Counted from the first letter of the stretch, positions 17,005 to 25,854 are shown. The stretch is 64,000 nt of DNA from Acidobacteria bacterium 13_1_20CM_3_53_8 (GCA_001920415.1 MNJR01000139.1:74636-138635), one strand, 5' to 3'. Numbers and translations: made by a program. The notes: generated from the sequence alone by a model not told the origin.

Positions 17005-17344
17005 CTTGAGCCGATTGAACCTAGCATTACAATTGGTGAGTAGAGCGCTACTATTCTTGTCGAAAATCGAACTCTAAATATCACAGTCTTTGATAAAAGA
17101 CCATACTCATTCTGACAACTGTTTAGAAAACAAGCTCCATCATTCGTTAGTACATAGAGCCAAAATCAGCTAAGCATGTAAATAAAACATGGAATTGAGC
17201 TCTCTCTTTTAGGGCCGGTCTAATCTTGCCTATAAACCCACATAGCAAATGGATATTCTGGGTCTGCAACCTTTGGATGGTAGAGCTTCTGCGTGGATAA
17301 AGGCATTTAACTGTCAAGGGAAGAATAAATTGAATGTAGCAGAC
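17005..17344. other. AT-rich intergenic region inside the island
   Basis: No convincing gene, repeat or RNA is visible in these 340 bp. The AT-rich sequence between two co-directional genes may hold a promoter for the downstream three-gene set. Confidence 0.5.
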
Positions 17345-18487
17345 CTATAATGGTTTCCATGTAATTGTTGCAGACGCATCCTGTGGATTAATAGGCGCAA
17401 CCCAATTGAATAGAGTCTCATATTGTAAGTTCTGCCGCTCTGTTGTCTGTCTCTCGTAAAGCTTACGTGCAAGAAGGCATCTGCGACGCATTAGTGTACC
17501 AATAGAGCTATAACGAATTTGCTTCTCATATTCCGAAAAAGAGAAGTCCCCTTTTCGAATAGCATCAAAAGCAGATTGGGCCGCTATAGTACCCAACGCA
17601 AGAGCAGATGTGACCCCTTCGCCAAACAGAGGATCGATCCCCGCTGCATCACCGACAAGCAGAACCCGATGTTGGCTATAAGATGCTCTAGATTGATAAC
17701 GCAAAGCAGGATGTGCCTGTAGCTCGAAACGATTCAAATCCAATCCTTGTTTCTGTAACCAATAAGTGAATGCATTTTTTAAGGAACTAAATTTATAGTT
17801 TCGGAATGGTGCTACCATCATTCCCATACTTAGGGCCGGAGGGTTTAGATGAACTGTTGGAAATATCCAAAAGTATCCAGGAATACGACGGCCCGCAAGA
17901 CTAAAGTCAAAGATGGCCATGTTGTCGATGAGATCGGCTATTAATACCTCACTTGTCGGCACAAGAATTTCCAGCGCCATCATGAGACGTCCACGTCGCG
18001 GCAATTTTAGGAATCTTCGCACAGTGCTGTTAGCCCCATCAGCGCCGATTAGAATCTTTGTTCGATACTCGTCCTTAGATGTTCGGACAAGAACTCCGTC
18101 TGAAGTACATTTAATGTTTTCAACTGCTTCTCCATCTTGTGTCACAATTCCACGCTCACGAGCAGTCTGAAAAAGATAGTGATCAAACTCTACCCGGCGT
18201 AGAACCTTAAACTGGCCAGTTTGTTGACAAGTCAAAGATCCGGTCGGAAGCACAAACTTAGATATATGAATTGGCACCGATGGCAATTCGACGCCCACTC
18301 CAAGCAAGCTCAAAATTAATTCTGCGTCATTTGTCACCCCGCCAGCACAGAGTTTTGGTCTTGGAAAAAAATCTCTATCTAGAAGCAAGACATGTTGTGC
18401 AAGTTCGGGGTCAAGATTAGCAAGCCGGATTGCAGCAGCCGAACCTGAAGGGCCAGCGCCAGCTATAATGATTTCATAGTTAAGCAT
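17345..18487 (-). CDS. FAD-dependent oxidoreductase, geranylgeranyl reductase family
   Basis: 380 residues from ATG 18487, which puts the Rossmann motif IIAGAGPSGSAAA at the very N-terminus. KLCAGGVT follows the FAD-binding fold, as in geranylgeranyl reductases (PxCAGG-like). GADGANSTVRR and GDAAGIDPLFGEGVTSAL complete the p-hydroxybenzoate-hydroxylase-type FAD site. Characterised relatives saturate double bonds of isoprenoid chains in archaeal lipids, menaquinone or chlorophyll, while others are halogenases or hydroxylases. It lies upstream of the membrane protein and transporter genes in the same direction. Confidence 0.83.
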   Translation of the reverse strand: MLNYEIIIAGAGPSGSAAAIRLANLDPELAQHVLLLDRDFFPRPKLCAGGVTNDAELILSLLGVGVELPSVPIHISKFVLPTGSLTCQQTGQFKVLRRVEFDHYLFQTARERGIVTQDGEAVENIKCTSDGVLVRTSKDEYRTKILIGADGANSTVRRFLKLPRRGRLMMALEILVPTSEVLIADLIDNMAIFDFSLAGRRIPGYFWIFPTVHLNPPALSMGMMVAPFRNYKFSSLKNAFTYWLQKQGLDLNRFELQAHPALRYQSRASYSQHRVLLVGDAAGIDPLFGEGVTSALALGTIAAQSAFDAIRKGDFSFSEYEKQIRYSSIGTLMRRRCLLARKLYERQTTERQNLQYETLFNWVAPINPQDASATITWKPL

Positions 18488-18739
18488 GAGATGTCTTACT
18501 CTTAAACCATTATGACTCAGGCAACTCACTTAATAGAGGGATAGAAGCAAAGGTTAAAACAAATGCGTCGCGAAAGTTACGCTTTGTCACCAATTGTAAA
18601 GCACTATTTGTATATACTGTTTATATGATATGTAGATGCGATTATTTAATTCAATTTTTTTCAGTTTATAGAAAGAAGCAGATTACTTCTATTTATTAAT
18701 CTGAATGAAAAATTAAAAGTGATTCCTGCTCGTCACTTG

Positions 18740-19819
18740 TCACCCGTCACTCGTCACTGTTTTTCGCTGTTTGCCGAAAATCCATGCGATGAAGATTGAT
18801 ACGACGTAGAGGACTATCATGGGGGCGGCGAAGAGCAGCATGTTGGGGATGTCGTTGGTGGGCGAAAGCACTGCCGCCGCAATCAAGATCACTATAAGCG
18901 AGACCTTCCAGATGCGTAACATATATCTGGCCGTGACAATCCCTATGCGCGCCAGCACGTAGGTTATCGCTGGCATCTGGAAGACAGCGCCCATGCCCAG
19001 CATCACAAGAATTATGAAATCGAAATAGTCGTCCGCTTTCAGATAGAGCCGGAAGTCGTGACCTAAACCAAGGAGGTAACGCGCCGCTGGCGGGAATATG
19101 ACTTTGTAAGCGAAGGCCGCGCCAATCACAAACGAGATGGTGGAGAGCAATATGAACGGCACAACGTAGCCGCGCTCGTGCGGATATAGACCGGGCGAGA
19201 CGAATGCCCAGATTTGGTAGAGCAGGAAAGGAAGCGAGAGCGCTATGGCCGTGTAGAGCGAAACCTTCACGTAGAGCGAGAAAGGTTCCAGGGCAGTCGT
19301 CACTATCAATTTGTCGTCCAACCCTGTGGTCACGCTGGGCTTCGCGCTGAAATCAACGGGCAGGCGCACGCCCTTCGGTATCACAGTGTTGCCCGCGTAA
19401 AGCGGCTCGTCCGTGAAGACTCCCAGTTGCCCCTGGCTGTCTCGCGCAACGCGCGCCTGAACGCTCGCGCCCGCAGGGATGACGCTTGAGCCTATCTTCG
19501 TCGTCTCGCCGAAAACATAACGGCCTGTGTCGTTCTCTTTGAGCGTGCTCAGTGGTTGAATTGTCTCGCTGCCTGTCAGACCGCCTATTGGGACTTCGCG
19601 CCGTTGAGCTTCAGCCAGTGCTTGCTGAACGGGGATGGCAAGAAAATTGTAGATGTAGTTGGAGACGAACCAGCATCCCATGAAGACTACGAAGACGAAT
19701 ATGATCGAGCGTATGAGACGACGGCGCAATTCGTCCAGATGATCAAGGAAAGACATCTGGCCGCCGAGTTCTTCCTCGCTCCCTCGCTTCTTAATTTCTG
19801 TCTCTAAAAAGGTGGACAT
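18740..19819 (-). CDS. tatC: Twin-arginine translocase subunit TatC with an enlarged first periplasmic loop
   Basis: 359 residues, against roughly 250 for most TatC. The core is intact: FLDHLDELRRRLIRS at the cytoplasmic N-terminus (signal-peptide contact), six membrane segments, and the final cytoplasmic FGKQR. Between TM1 (about 37-56) and TM2 (about 183-203) there is a loop of about 120 residues instead of about 35. It contains two related stretches, SSVIPAGASVQARV and NTVIPKGVRLPVDF, which suggest a small inserted beta-domain. 27 bp downstream of tatA. The last codons (TVTSDG, stop) lie in the right arm of the island-bracketing repeat. Confidence 0.93.
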   Translation of the reverse strand: MSTFLETEIKKRGSEEELGGQMSFLDHLDELRRRLIRSIIFVFVVFMGCWFVSNYIYNFLAIPVQQALAEAQRREVPIGGLTGSETIQPLSTLKENDTGRYVFGETTKIGSSVIPAGASVQARVARDSQGQLGVFTDEPLYAGNTVIPKGVRLPVDFSAKPSVTTGLDDKLIVTTALEPFSLYVKVSLYTAIALSLPFLLYQIWAFVSPGLYPHERGYVVPFILLSTISFVIGAAFAYKVIFPPAARYLLGLGHDFRLYLKADDYFDFIILVMLGMGAVFQMPAITYVLARIGIVTARYMLRIWKVSLIVILIAAAVLSPTNDIPNMLLFAAPMIVLYVVSIFIAWIFGKQRKTVTSDG

Positions 19820-19846
19820 CTTTTGAGCGGCGCGCGCTTAGCGAAT

Positions 19847-20254
19847 TTATAGCCAATCCTGTTTGCGAGCTTGCGCGCTTTGGGTCTCGGCCACTTGTGA
19901 GGTCGAAGAGTTTGCTTCCTCTCTACGGCTTTCAGCAATGATTGCTTGCGACTGGCTCTGGTTAGCAGCATCGTCGCGCAAGATTGAGTTGCGCTCGATG
20001 GTTTCGTTCACACTTTCATCCTGCGGCGGCAGCATGGCATTGCCTACGCGCGCACTATGCGGGGTCTCTTCCAAAGCAACCTCTTTCTCCCACGTCTGCT
20101 TGAAATCCTGCGATGCTTTCTTAAACTCTGCCAGACTTTTGCCTAGAGAGCGGCTCAACTGCGGCAGCTTGCGCGGGCCGAAGAGCACAAGCGCAACGAC
20201 GAGTATGACCAGCAACTCGCTCGTGCCCAGAAACTCTAAAAATCCGAAATACAT
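19847..20254 (-). CDS. tatA: Twin-arginine translocase subunit TatA/TatB
   Basis: 135 residues: a single N-terminal membrane helix with the conserved Glu (SELLVILVVALVLFGPRKLPQLSRSLGKSLAEFKKA), the FGPxKLP hinge, an amphipathic helix and a long acidic, Gln/Ser-rich tail. TatA or TatB cannot be decided. It is the only such gene in the window, just upstream of tatC. Confidence 0.92.
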   Translation of the reverse strand: MYFGFLEFLGTSELLVILVVALVLFGPRKLPQLSRSLGKSLAEFKKASQDFKQTWEKEVALEETPHSARVGNAMLPPQDESVNETIERNSILRDDAANQSQSQAIIAESRREEANSSTSQVAETQSAQARKQDWL

Positions 20255-20438
20255 CTTTACCAGCCTGCCTTCTTCCGAAAAATTCGCCGCATCAGTAGAG
20301 AGGAGAAGAGGAGTAAGAAAATCTTACGCATCGCCGGAAAGATGCGTCAAGCGCGGCGTGTGCGTTCGCCGTTTCTCACAATTTACGAATACTCGACGCG
20401 CTCGCTAAACTTTTTGTTTCCTACAACGCACTTTACGC

Positions 20439-20660
20439 CTAGCCTTCCGCCTCGGCCTCATCTTTTTTGCGAGTCCACATGTCGGCCATCTGTTTGGCCT
20501 CTTCAAGCGTCAGGTTGTCGTAAACGTCAGAACTGTTTTTAACTTCGCCATCCTCCATCTCGGCCACTTCCCAATCCGGCTCGTTCGGGTCGTTGCCCTT
20601 TCGCCCCGGCGACACTCTGATCTCGAACGACACGTTCGTCTTCTGCTCCTGATCTTCCAT
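20439..20660 (-). CDS. Small acidic hypothetical protein
   Basis: 73 residues, Asp/Glu/Lys-rich (ATG 20660, preceded on the minus strand by TGGAG). The C-terminal half, NLTLEEAKQMADMWTRKKDEAEAE, should form a helix. No signal peptide or membrane segment. Not recognised. 184 bp upstream of tatA. Confidence 0.6.
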   Translation of the reverse strand: MEDQEQKTNVSFEIRVSPGRKGNDPNEPDWEVAEMEDGEVKNSSDVYDNLTLEEAKQMADMWTRKKDEAEAEG

Positions 20661-20768
20661 CAATCGAACTCCATTTCAACAAAAATTTATAAATGCTTCA
20701 AAGCATGCGGCTCAAAAGGTGCTAGCCGGGCATGTAAGAAGATACCATACAAGATAAAAATGCGCCCT

Positions 20769-20930
20769 TAGCAAAAGGTAAAAGTAAAAAGGCAAAGGAA
20801 AGGCAAAAGGTAAAAGTAAAAAGGCAAAAGTGTGGACACGCCTTGCAGGCGTGAATTAGAGATTAAAAATTAGAGATGAATGCTTCCTCCTAACTTTTGC
20901 CTTTTACCTTTTTACTTTTGCCTTTCTCCT
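20769..20930. repeat. Family A nested inverted repeat, copy A3
   Basis: Two tandem purine arms (20774-20838) face a pyrimidine arm (20890-20930). The interior holds GTGTGGACACGCC and TTGCAGGCGTGAATTA, the same CACGCC/GGCGTG mini-hairpin as A1 and A4 but in the opposite orientation. It encodes the last residues of the adjacent glycosyltransferase. Confidence 0.85.
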
Positions 20931-21720
20931 GAAGTTCCCACAGCATAAGGTATTTGAGAAAAACGTTGTGCGCGGCGAAGCGAGCTATGGCTAGACCTGC
21001 AAGGCCGTCGCGGAATCCGCCCTTGAGTATGAAGCTGCGAAGAAATGCGGCCACAGGCGCAACCGCTATCTGCAAACGGGATGCGCGTCGCCCCTGCTCG
21101 AACATCTGCCGCGCGGCCAAAGGAGCGTACCGCTCGCCTATCATGCGATGGTGATGAGCGGCGTCACGCATGCTGTAGTGAAGTATGTCGCCTTTCAGCA
21201 TCTCTACGCGAGCGCTCGGCTTCATCTTGACGGACTCGTGTATGTAAGCGCCCTCCCAGCGCCCCATAGATTTTCTGTAGAGACGCAGTTGCCGGTCTGG
21301 ATACCAGCCGCCGCCTCGAATCCATCGCCCCATATAAAACGCGCGCCGCGCTATGCGATAACCGTCGGCCAATTTTTCTTCATTAGTATAAAGCAGGTCT
21401 TCAATTGAAGCGCGCAATTCGTCCGTCACTCGCTCGTCCGCATCAAGACTGAAAATCCACTCTGTCTTAGCCTCGTCCGCCGCAAACTGTTTCTGAGCGG
21501 CAAAGCCCGGCCACTCTCTTTCTATGACTCTCGCGCCGCATTTCAGGGCAATCTCTCGCGTCGAATCCGTAGAACAGGAATCAACAACCAGCACTTCATT
21601 AGCCCACGAGACCGACTCAATCGCAGCCTGTATGTGCTCCTCTTCGTTGAAAGTTATAATTGTCGCCGTTATGTTCAATGGCGTCCGTGTGCGCTTCAAG
21701 AATAAGATAACTTGCGCCAC
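20890..21720 (-). CDS. Family 2 glycosyltransferase, KdtX/WaaE-like
   Basis: 276 residues. The N-terminus ITATIITFNEEEHIQAAIESVSWANEVLVVDSCSTDSTREIA is the GT2 nucleotide-sugar fold, and DADE in FSLDADERVTDELR is the metal-binding motif. The C-terminal part (HYSMRDAAHHHRMIGERYA, FILKGGFRDGLAGLAIA) matches LPS-core glycosyltransferases of the WaaE/KdtX kind. The start could be GTG 21720 or TTG 21678. The C-terminal KGKSKKVKGKS is not family sequence: it is read-through of repeat A3. Near waaC, so probably LPS core or O-chain assembly on the cytoplasmic face. Confidence 0.85.
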   Translation of the reverse strand: MAQVILFLKRTRTPLNITATIITFNEEEHIQAAIESVSWANEVLVVDSCSTDSTREIALKCGARVIEREWPGFAAQKQFAADEAKTEWIFSLDADERVTDELRASIEDLLYTNEEKLADGYRIARRAFYMGRWIRGGGWYPDRQLRLYRKSMGRWEGAYIHESVKMKPSARVEMLKGDILHYSMRDAAHHHRMIGERYAPLAARQMFEQGRRASRLQIAVAPVAAFLRSFILKGGFRDGLAGLAIARFAAHNVFLKYLMLWELQEKGKSKKVKGKS

Positions 21721-21869
21721 AGATTATAGCCTTTCGTTAAACTTCTAAAGAAGAGCGCCCCGCTTTTAAGTGATGAAAGCTACGCCGCAGCATTTCATTT
21801 TTTCGCCCTCACAGGCATAAACTGACAGTTCGTTCGTTAGCCTTGCCTGGTCGAACAGATGGAGCGTTC

Positions 21870-22529
21870 ATGGTTGTACAGACTTCTATGATTAGATTTG
21901 ATGCGCTGCGCGACGCGCCTTTGAACGAAGCGCCTTTCCCGTTTCTGGTGATAGACAATCTCTTGAACGAAGAGTTTTTGGGCGAAATAGCAAAAGACTT
22001 TCCAGAAGTTCACTCGCGCGGCAGCTTTCCCCTTGAGCAACTGAAGTGCGGCTCGTCGTTCCGTCGTTTGATAGAAGAACTCGAAGGCGATGAATTTCGC
22101 GCTGCTGTCGAAGAGAAGCTTTCGATTGACCTGAAAGGTCGCCCGACGATGATTACAGTGCGCGGGTATACGAGCGAGCGCGATGGTCGCATTCATGCCG
22201 ACACGGAATCGAAGCTTGTCACTGTGCTGCTCTATTTCAACCCTACGTGGGAAGCGGAAGGTGGACGGCTTCGCATCTTGAAAAACAGAGATGCGCTTGA
22301 TGATTACGTGACGGAAATCGCGCCGACCTTTGGCAAGTGTCTCATCTTCAAAGTGACGGACAACTGCTGGCACGGCCACAAGCCTTTCGTGGGCGAGCGT
22401 AAAGCGCTTCAACTGAATTATGTGCGAGATGAACGGGAGCGCGACGCGCACCTGCGGCGTCACAATTTCACAGCGAAACTGAAAGCCATGCGAGGCTGGC
22501 TGGGGAAAAAAGCAGTTTTTAGTTTTTAG
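21870..22529 (+). CDS. 2-oxoglutarate/Fe(II)-dependent oxygenase
   Basis: 219 residues from ATG 21870. Iron ligands are visible as HxD in RIHADTESKLVTVLLYFN and the distal His in NCWHGHKPF. The Arg that binds 2-oxoglutarate is in GERKALQLNYV. This subfamily is often found beside sugar and LPS genes, and its substrate is unknown. The last residues (AVFSF) and the stop come from a family E repeat. Confidence 0.85.
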   Translation: MVVQTSMIRFDALRDAPLNEAPFPFLVIDNLLNEEFLGEIAKDFPEVHSRGSFPLEQLKCGSSFRRLIEELEGDEFRAAVEEKLSIDLKGRPTMITVRGYTSERDGRIHADTESKLVTVLLYFNPTWEAEGGRLRILKNRDALDDYVTEIAPTFGKCLIFKVTDNCWHGHKPFVGERKALQLNYVRDERERDAHLRRHNFTAKLKAMRGWLGKKAVFSF

Positions 22530-22609
22530 TTTTCAGTTTTTAGTTTTAAGAAAAGGCTACTAGCTTTGCTGACAATTAACTAACTGAAAACTGAAAACTG
22601 AAAACTGTT
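22512..22609. repeat. Family E inverted repeat, copy E1
   Basis: Repeated AGTTTTTAGTTTTCAG units (22512-22550) face AACTGAAAACTGAAAACTG units (22581-22609). It covers the stop codon of the oxygenase gene and ends 3 bp before the waaC start codon. Confidence 0.85.
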
Positions 22610-22612
22610 CTT

Positions 22613-23662
22613 ATGAGGGTATTAATTGTCAGACTGTCGTCAATGGGCGACGTTGTGCAGACCTTGCCCGCCATCACGGACGCCGCGCGAAGTTTTCCTG
22701 AAGCGCGCTTCGACTGGGTGGTTGACGAATCGTTCGCACAAGTTCCGGCGTGGCACAGGAGCGTTGACGCCGTAATGCCGAGCGGCCTGCGACGCTGGGG
22801 GCGAAACTTCCGAAACTCTTTCAGGAGTGGCGAGGTCGGCGCGTTCTTGAAGAGGTTGAGAGAGCACCGTTATGATTTTGTAGTTGATCTTCAAGGCGAA
22901 TTCAAAAGCGCCATGATCGCGCGTCTGGCTAAGGGCAGGCGAGCGGGTCATGACCGTCAGTCGGCGCACGAGTGGGGCGCGCATCTGGCTTACAACAGAA
23001 GATTCGCTGTGCCGAAAGGGCAACACTCTATAGAGCGAATGCGCCAGTTGCTTGCTCGCGCGCTTTCGTATTCTTACGATGAATCGGAAATTGACTATGG
23101 CATTGATCGCTCGCGCCTGCCCTTGCCGCCTATAGCTCTGCCAGAACCATTTCTGGTCTTCATACACAGCACAAGCTGGGAATCGAAGAACTGGCCCGAA
23201 CTCTATTGGCGGGATTTAACCACAAAAGCCACGCGCGCTGGCTTCCATATAGTCCTGCCCTGGGGAACAGAACGAGAGCGCGAGCGCTCGCTGAGAATCG
23301 CAAACGGTAACAGCAGAGTCACGGTGCTGCCTGAACTTTCTATCTCAGAGAAAGCTTCCATCATAGCTCGCGCGCACGCCACCGTAGGATTAGACACGGG
23401 ATTGAGCCACATAGCCGCCGCGCTGGACATTCCTTCCGTAACGCTCTACGGCGCGACAGACCCGCAGCTAGTCGGCGCGACCGGAAAGAATCAGATACAA
23501 GTTGCCTCCGGCTTTGAGTGTGTTAAGTGTCACGAGACAGAGTGCCGCTATCAGCATCCGTCTGAGTTCAAGCCCGCGTGTTTCGTTGAAATCAGCCCGG
23601 AGAGAATCTGGTCAGAGCTACAGACGCTGGTGGAAGAAAAAGCCTCCGTAACTAAAATCTAG
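22613..23662 (+). CDS. waaC: Lipopolysaccharide heptosyltransferase I (GT9)
   Basis: 349 residues. Adds the first heptose to the Kdo residue of the LPS inner core. N-terminus MRVLIVRLSSMGDVVQTLPAITDA is the WaaC signature. HSTSWESKNWPE and the sugar-nucleotide site VGLDTGLSHIAAALDIPSVTLYGATDP are in place. The C-terminal cysteine-containing stretch GFECVKCHETECRYQ is typical of bacterial heptosyltransferases. Evidence that the organism makes LPS. Confidence 0.92.
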   Translation: MRVLIVRLSSMGDVVQTLPAITDAARSFPEARFDWVVDESFAQVPAWHRSVDAVMPSGLRRWGRNFRNSFRSGEVGAFLKRLREHRYDFVVDLQGEFKSAMIARLAKGRRAGHDRQSAHEWGAHLAYNRRFAVPKGQHSIERMRQLLARALSYSYDESEIDYGIDRSRLPLPPIALPEPFLVFIHSTSWESKNWPELYWRDLTTKATRAGFHIVLPWGTERERERSLRIANGNSRVTVLPELSISEKASIIARAHATVGLDTGLSHIAAALDIPSVTLYGATDPQLVGATGKNQIQVASGFECVKCHETECRYQHPSEFKPACFVEISPERIWSELQTLVEEKASVTKI

Positions 23663-23705
23663 TATCGTTACGGCCAATGATGCCCATGCGTCTCAGTCCT
23701 CACGC

Positions 23706-23921
23706 TCATTTATTGCCCAGGTACTTCATTTCGCCTACCCCACAGACACAACATTGTGACGGTTGGCCCAGAGCATCTGTCCTCGCCCCCATCTGGTTGA
23801 CCAGACAATCATAACAGAGGGGGACACGGTACGCCTGACAATGAGAAGCCTGACACGAATAGACCGCTCTGGGGTGCATGAAAGAGCTTTCATGCCCGCA
23901 TCGGGCACACTTTATAGCCAT
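23706..23921 (-). CDS. Small zinc-ribbon protein
   Basis: 71 residues from ATG 23921, which has AAGGAG just upstream. Three Cys pairs or clusters (CARC, CQASHC, CYDC, CCVC) indicate one or two zinc sites. No further function can be read. Confidence 0.65.
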   Translation of the reverse strand: MAIKCARCGHESSFMHPRAVYSCQASHCQAYRVPLCYDCLVNQMGARTDALGQPSQCCVCGVGEMKYLGNK

Positions 23922-24161
23922 ATCGCGCTCCTTTCCTTCAAGCAACAGGTTAATCGCTCTAACAAAACAGCTCGTAAACTTTCAGCCCGAATTTATAAAG
24001 ATCAGCGCCGTCATTGAACCGCCCGCACGAAGCATTCGAACCAGCCGCTCTACAAGCATCTCATTCATGCTTATCTTCTACGGTTAATCGAATGACTTCG
24101 GGGATAGCCACCTGGAACGAGCACTTTTCAATTTCACAATATGTAACCTGCACTTCGCAAC

Positions 24162-24557
24162 TTATTCCGCCTTGTTGTCGCCATATTCAGGCGGGTAGTA
24201 GATGACTTCGACTGCGTGGCCGCCTACGCCTCGTGTGTAAAAGGAGACAGAGCGGTCGCGGTGCTCGCGTACGGGGCGACCTTCGCGCGCGGCTGCTTCG
24301 TCTAAAGCTTCACGCGTTTCGACACGAAGACCGAAGTGCGGCGGGTGTTTGGAATTTGGGCCAAGAAGCGCCACGCCGAAGCCGCGCTCGTCGCGCAGCA
24401 TGGCCCAATCGTGATAGAGAGTTTCCAGCTTGAATCCTATTCGCTTGTACTCTTCAACGTCGCGCTCCAAATCTTTAGACTCTATAGCGATGTGATCCAT
24501 CACGCCGGAAAATCTGGCGTCCGTTTGCTCCTGTGAAGCTCTGGCCTGCTCCGACAT
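24162..24557 (-). CDS. VOC (glyoxalase/bleomycin resistance) superfamily protein
   Basis: 131 residues. Paired beta-alpha-beta-beta-beta modules with MDHIAIESKDLERDVEEYKRIGFKLE at the start and the likely metal Glu near the end (GGHAVEVIYYPPEYG). Typical small metalloenzyme fold; the reaction is unknown. 23922-24161 has no supported gene, only a 28-codon minus-strand reading frame that I reject. Confidence 0.8.
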   Translation of the reverse strand: MSEQARASQEQTDARFSGVMDHIAIESKDLERDVEEYKRIGFKLETLYHDWAMLRDERGFGVALLGPNSKHPPHFGLRVETREALDEAAAREGRPVREHRDRSVSFYTRGVGGHAVEVIYYPPEYGDNKAE

Positions 24558-24762
24558 GGCTTTTAGGTCTCCTTGCCTCTTAATTCATGATGGGGGCGAA
24601 TCCCGCAAAGGCACGCCGCCTAGGCGCGCCAATTCTTTGTAAGAGGATTGTAAAGCAGGCTATGGAAAAGCTGAAAGGCTTGCGGCCTCTTTACATTTCC
24701 GGGCTTCCTGCTTACTTTTCTTCTGACTTCTAAATTGATTCAGAGCCGGGGAAGAAAACTTT

Positions 24763-25704
24763 ATGAATAGCGGTGCGCCGCGAATCGTTTCGCTTCTACC
24801 TTCTGCGACCGAGATAGTCTGCGCGCTAGGGTTGGAAGACGCGCTAGTGGGCGTGACGCACGAATGCGATTTTCCAGCATCGGTCAAAGACAAACCGAAG
24901 CTGACGGCAAGCCGCATATCGCATGAGACTATGACGAGCGCGGAGATTGACCATGCCGTTCGTTCGCAGTTGGACGGTCACGGCTCGATTTACGAGTTGG
25001 ATGAAGAGCGTCTGCGCGCGCTTCGTCCTGACCTGATTCTGACCCAAGAGCTTTGCGATGTCTGCGCCGTCAGTTACAAGACGGTCGAAAAGGCCGCGCG
25101 CATGTTCGATGCTGGCGTGCGCGTGGTCTCGCTTGAGCCAAACACGATTCAGGACATTTTCGGGAACATACGAACCGTAGGCTCATTGACCCATAGAGAA
25201 GAGAGAGCGGAAGAAGTTCTCGCAGCATTGGCCGCGCGCGTGGACAGAGTCGCAGCAGCGACCGCAGACATCGAGCGGCGACCGCGCACGCTGATGTTGG
25301 AATGGCTTGAGCCTGCATTCGCGCCCGGTCACTGGGTTCCAGAGCAGGTAGCGATTGCGGGCGGCGATCATGCGTTCGGTCGCCCCGGAAAACCTTCCGT
25401 CACGACCACAGCCGAAGAGATTCGTCGGTACGCGCCGGAAGTAATAGTCCTGATTCCCTGCGGCTACTACAAGGAAGACACTTTAAGTCAATTGACGAGC
25501 GCGCATCTGCCAGAAGGATGGCACGACCTCCCGGCTGTGCTAGCCGGAGAAGTCTGGGCTGTTGACGCAACCTCATATTTTAGCCGCCCCGGCCCGCGAG
25601 TTGTTGACGGCATAGAAATTTTAGCGCGCATCCTTCACCCGGAAATTTTCGGTGAAGTGGAAGAACGCGATGCCGTGCGAGTGAGCAAAGAAAGTCAAAA
25701 GTAA
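24763..25704 (+). CDS. Cobalamin-binding BtuF-like periplasmic-binding-fold protein
   Basis: 313 residues. PRIVSLLPSATEIVCALGLEDALVGVTHECDFP at the N-terminus and LTQELCDVCAVSYKTV follow the BtuF/ferrichrome-binding-protein pattern. GHWVPEQVAIAGGDHAFGRPG matches the second lobe. There is no signal peptide, so it is probably cytoplasmic. Such leaderless BtuF-like proteins are common in Gram-negative bacteria, but their job is unclear. No cobalamin riboswitch is visible upstream. The terminal SKESQK and stop lie in repeat A4. Confidence 0.82.
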   Translation: MNSGAPRIVSLLPSATEIVCALGLEDALVGVTHECDFPASVKDKPKLTASRISHETMTSAEIDHAVRSQLDGHGSIYELDEERLRALRPDLILTQELCDVCAVSYKTVEKAARMFDAGVRVVSLEPNTIQDIFGNIRTVGSLTHREERAEEVLAALAARVDRVAAATADIERRPRTLMLEWLEPAFAPGHWVPEQVAIAGGDHAFGRPGKPSVTTTAEEIRRYAPEVIVLIPCGYYKEDTLSQLTSAHLPEGWHDLPAVLAGEVWAVDATSYFSRPGPRVVDGIEILARILHPEIFGEVEERDAVRVSKESQK

Positions 25705-25822
25705 AAAGGTAAAAGGCAAAAGGAAGGACAAAACCTTCGTCTACAATTTTTAATCTTTAATTCACGCCGCAGGCGTGTCCACACTTTTGCCTTTTTACTT
25801 TTACCTTTTGACTTTCCTTTAG
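25693..25822. repeat. Family A nested inverted repeat, copy A4
   Basis: A purine arm (25693-25723) faces a pyrimidine arm (25783-25820). The interior has AATTTTTAATCTTTAATT and the CACGCC-GCA-GGCGTG mini-hairpin. It supplies the stop codon of the BtuF-like gene. Confidence 0.85.
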
Positions 25823-25854
25823 CGTTTCATCTTCGCACCCGGAAAGAGAGTCTG

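Larger units (their letters stand above)
14191..18759. mobile_element. AT-rich genomic island lying between the arms of one family D inverted repeat
   Basis: Left arm 14191-14246 (starts CAGTGAAGAGTGACAAGTGA) and right arm 18712-18759 are inverted copies: the first 37 nt match at 33 positions, and both continue into AT-rich TTTTTAATTTTT-like text. Elsewhere in the window the same arms are separated by less than 60 nt. Here they are about 4.5 kb apart and the DNA between them is visibly AT-richer and carries four minus-strand genes. No transposase or integrase is present. 13954-14190 has no gene. 18488-18711 is AT-rich with no gene seen. Confidence 0.65.

Noticed and set aside
14191-18759. Prophage or conjugative element as explanation of the AT-rich island
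   Set aside because: No integrase, structural, mobilisation or replication genes; the four genes are metabolic or membrane proteins.
24030-24075. TTCGAACC-like text resembling a tRNA T-loop on the minus strand
   Set aside because: The flanking five bases do not pair to form a T-stem and there is no acceptor or anticodon arm.
24558-24762. Possible cobalamin riboswitch upstream of the BtuF-like gene
   Set aside because: No B12-box or long paired leader is visible.
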